Source of the DNA: Marinobacter sp.
Lineage (GTDB): Bacteria > Pseudomonadota > Gammaproteobacteria > Pseudomonadales > Oleiphilaceae
DNA: 34,330 nucleotides
Direction: 5' to 3'
Assembly (NCBI GenBank): GCA_022014155.1
Contig: JAKLLS010000025.1
Span: 1-34,330 of the forward strand
Both the position numbers and the translations under genes were made by a program. Under the pieces are notes generated by a model. The model had not been told where the DNA came from. It made no database searches and saw nothing but the letters and a program-made list of their open reading frames with translations. Positions 32,505 to 34,330 of the stretch are shown one piece after another (position 1 is the stretch's first letter; each line of letters opens with the position of its first letter).

Positions 32505-33482
32505 ATGACTATCAAACGAACGCTTTCCCTCGTGGCGGCCGCCACCTTCAGCATGTCCGCGTTGGCCTGGCAGCCTTCCGGTAAGGTCGAATGCATTGCT
32601 CCTTCCGATCCTGGCGGTGGTTGGGATTTTACCTGTCGCAGTGCCGGCAATGTCCTCAGAGAGCTGGGCTTGATTGATGGCACAGTACAGACCGTGAATA
32701 TGGCTGGCGCTGGTGGCGGGGTTGCCTTTGCCCACACCGTCAGCAAGCGGGCCGAGGATGACCAGCTTATTGTGGCCGCATCCACTGCCACCACTACACG
32801 GTTGGCCCAGAAGCAATTTCCCGGTCTGAATGCGGATATGGTGAACTGGGTTGGGGCATTGGGGGCCGACTACGGCGTGATTGCTGTGGGCAAAAACTCC
32901 GAGTACCAAAACCTGAATCAGCTTCTGGATGCCGTCAGGGAAAATCCCAAGTCGGTGAAATTCGCAGGCGGCAGTGCCCGTGGCGGCTGGGATCATCTCA
33001 AGGTACTGATCGCTGCTAAGGCCGCCGGTGCCGACCAGCTCCCGTCGATTCCCTATCTTTCCTACAACAACGGCGGCGAAGCCATGACCCAGGTGGTGGG
33101 CGGTCAGGTCGATGCCTTTACCGGTGATCTCTCCGAAGTCACCGGCTTTATGGCCTCCGGTGACCTCCGTGTGCTGGCGGTATTGGCGGATGAGCGTCTG
33201 TCGGGGGATTTCGCGCACATCCCAACCGCCAAAGAGCAGGGGGTTGATGCGGTAGGTCCGAACTGGCGTGGTTTCTACATGCCGAAGGGTGCCTCCCAGG
33301 AATCAAAGACCTACTGGGCTAATACGGTCGATACCCTGTACGCCAGCGAGGAATGGAAAAAGATCATGAAGGCCAATGGCCTGATTCCATTCCATCCACC
33401 GGCGGGCGAATTTGACAGCTTTGTTCGGCAGCAGGTGCAGGACATCGAAACTCTGTCTCGTGAGATAGGGCTGCTCAAATGA
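32505..33482 (+). CDS. tctC: Tripartite tricarboxylate transporter solute-binding protein TctC
   Basis: 325 residues. A signal peptide ends at about residue 21 (TFSMSALA), giving a periplasmic protein. Family marks are APSDPGGGWDFTCRSAGNVL, NMAGAGGGVAFAH, FAGGSARGGWDHLKV and PYLSYNNGGEAMTQVVGGQVDAF, which form the carboxylate-binding cleft. ATG at 32505 has GAGGTGA at good spacing; a GTG at 32496 is in frame but lies inside that site. The gene overlaps tctB as ATGA. Citrate or a related carboxylate is the likely ligand. Confidence 0.95.
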   Translation: MTIKRTLSLVAAATFSMSALAWQPSGKVECIAPSDPGGGWDFTCRSAGNVLRELGLIDGTVQTVNMAGAGGGVAFAHTVSKRAEDDQLIVAASTATTTRLAQKQFPGLNADMVNWVGALGADYGVIAVGKNSEYQNLNQLLDAVRENPKSVKFAGGSARGGWDHLKVLIAAKAAGADQLPSIPYLSYNNGGEAMTQVVGGQVDAFTGDLSEVTGFMASGDLRVLAVLADERLSGDFAHIPTAKEQGVDAVGPNWRGFYMPKGASQESKTYWANTVDTLYASEEWKKIMKANGLIPFHPPAGEFDSFVRQQVQDIETLSREIGLLK

Positions 33483-33925
33483 CTGGCTTTGGTGATCGAC
33501 TTTTGGGTCTTGGCTTAATGGTGCTGGCTGTGGCCTACGGCTGGGTTGCCCAGCAGTGGCCGGAACCGTTCGGAGGTGCCGAAACCGTGGGGCCGGAAAC
33601 GTTCCCTACCATCCTTGCGGTGGTTCTGGTGGCCGGCGGCATCTATCTGATGATCAAGCCGGATCCCGATGCCCAGTGGCCGCTGGGTAAGTCCGCGCTG
33701 GAGCTTGTGGTGTCCCTGCTGGTTCTGGTGGTGTACGCCATGTTGCTGGAACCCCTGGGGTTTGTCATTTCGACAACCCTGGCAGTGGGCACCCTGAGCT
33801 GGCGCATGGGGGCTAATCCCCGAAGCGCATTTGTAACCGGGCTGATCAGTGCGGTGGTGGTGTTTGTGCTATTCAACTATGGCCTGTCACTGAACCTGCC
33901 CGCCGGTCTGCTGGAGGTGCATTGA
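33479..33925 (+). CDS. tctB: Tripartite tricarboxylate transporter small membrane subunit TctB
   Basis: 148 residues, four predicted helices (about 6-24, 41-58, 71-90 and 112-138). It is the small, poorly conserved membrane subunit. Recognition rests on size, helix layout, the GAETVGPETFPTILA segment and position between tctC and tctA. Its start overlaps the tctC stop by four bases, and its TGA shares one base with the tctA ATG. Confidence 0.9.
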   Translation: MTGFGDRLLGLGLMVLAVAYGWVAQQWPEPFGGAETVGPETFPTILAVVLVAGGIYLMIKPDPDAQWPLGKSALELVVSLLVLVVYAMLLEPLGFVISTTLAVGTLSWRMGANPRSAFVTGLISAVVVFVLFNYGLSLNLPAGLLEVH

Positions 33926-34330
33926 TGGAAACGCTCGGTTTTCTGATGGACGGCTTTGCGGTGGCTCTGACGCCGTACAACCTGATGTTTGCCCTGTTTG
34001 GCGCCTTTGCCGGTACCCTGATCGGTTGTATGCCGGGTCTTGGTCCCGCCAATGGTGTGGCCATTCTTATTCCCCTGGCGTTCACCCTGGGTCTGCCGCC
34101 AGAAACGGCCATGATTCTGCTGACTTCGGTGTACGCGGGGGCCATGTATGGCGGCCGCATATCCTCGATTCTGCTTAATATTCCCGGTGACGAGCCGGCG
34201 ATGATGACTTGTCTTGATGGCTACCCCATGGCCCGCAAGGGCCGGGCGGCAGATGCGCTGGCGATCTCAGCCATCGCATCGTTTTCTGGCGGCCTGATCG
34301 GGACGGTTGGCTTGATCATGCTGGCCCCGG
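33925..34330 (+). CDS. tctA: Tripartite tricarboxylate transporter large membrane subunit TctA (3' partial)
   Basis: The first 135 residues are visible, out of about 500 usual. Family signatures are FGAFAGTLIGCMPGLGPANG, then the helix to PLAFTLGLPPETAM, and YAGAMYGGRISSILLNIPGD. This is the main channel subunit. The ATG at 33925 overlaps the tctB stop by one base. The gene runs off the right edge, so nothing can be said about its integrity. Confidence 0.95.
   Translation, partial: METLGFLMDGFAVALTPYNLMFALFGAFAGTLIGCMPGLGPANGVAILIPLAFTLGLPPETAMILLTSVYAGAMYGGRISSILLNIPGDEPAMMTCLDGYPMARKGRAADALAISAIASFSGGLIGTVGLIMLAP

Overview
The window reads as chromosome of a marine gammaproteobacterium, most like Marinobacter. 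This is inferred from gene content and order, because no database search was possible. The main markers are the block lolB-ispE-tRNA(Gln)-prs-rplY-pth-ychF-tRNA(Met), the divergent block hemA-prfA-prmC-moeB, and a wax ester synthase-type acyltransferase. Codon use is GC-rich and fairly even, and I saw no phage, insertion sequence or CRISPR array.

Layout. Positions 1-71 hold the 3' end of a Gln/Met-rich protein. A terminator and two large hairpin elements (145-334, 425-538) fill the gap that follows. A minus-strand run comes next: an MMPL/RND exporter, a chemoreceptor, lipA and an O-acetylhomoserine sulfhydrylase. At 7116-8436 lie a secreted charged-repeat protein, a PACE-family efflux protein and tRNA(Met). 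The PACE gene is preceded by twin ACGA-loop hairpins that match the guanidine-II (mini-ykkC) riboswitch architecture. Positions 8529-15609 carry translation, nucleotide, isoprenoid and lipoprotein housekeeping genes on the minus strand. Positions 15831-19821 carry hemA-prfA-prmC-moeB on the plus strand, followed by a third hairpin element and a convergent photolyase.

Positions 21519-25703 form one tightly packed operon: a DUF432-like protein, an MscS channel, a retropepsin-like RimB-type protease, the ATP-grasp ligase RimK and an AstE/AspA-type zinc hydrolase. The last gene is interrupted by a +1 shift in a run of eight G. An HD-GYP protein, YjbQ, a wax synthase with an alpha/beta hydrolase, and a CitAB/DcuSR-type two-component system follow. 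That system is divergent from tctCBA, a tripartite tricarboxylate transporter whose tctA runs off the window end.

The most notable observations are the riboswitch/PACE pairing, a family of three hairpin elements that share a loop core but not their stems and sit in gaps between convergent genes, and the broken last gene of the mscS-rimK operon. Several junctions use TTGA, GTGA or ATGA start/stop overlaps, which moves the likely starts of lolB, ispE and the response regulator to TTG or GTG codons.
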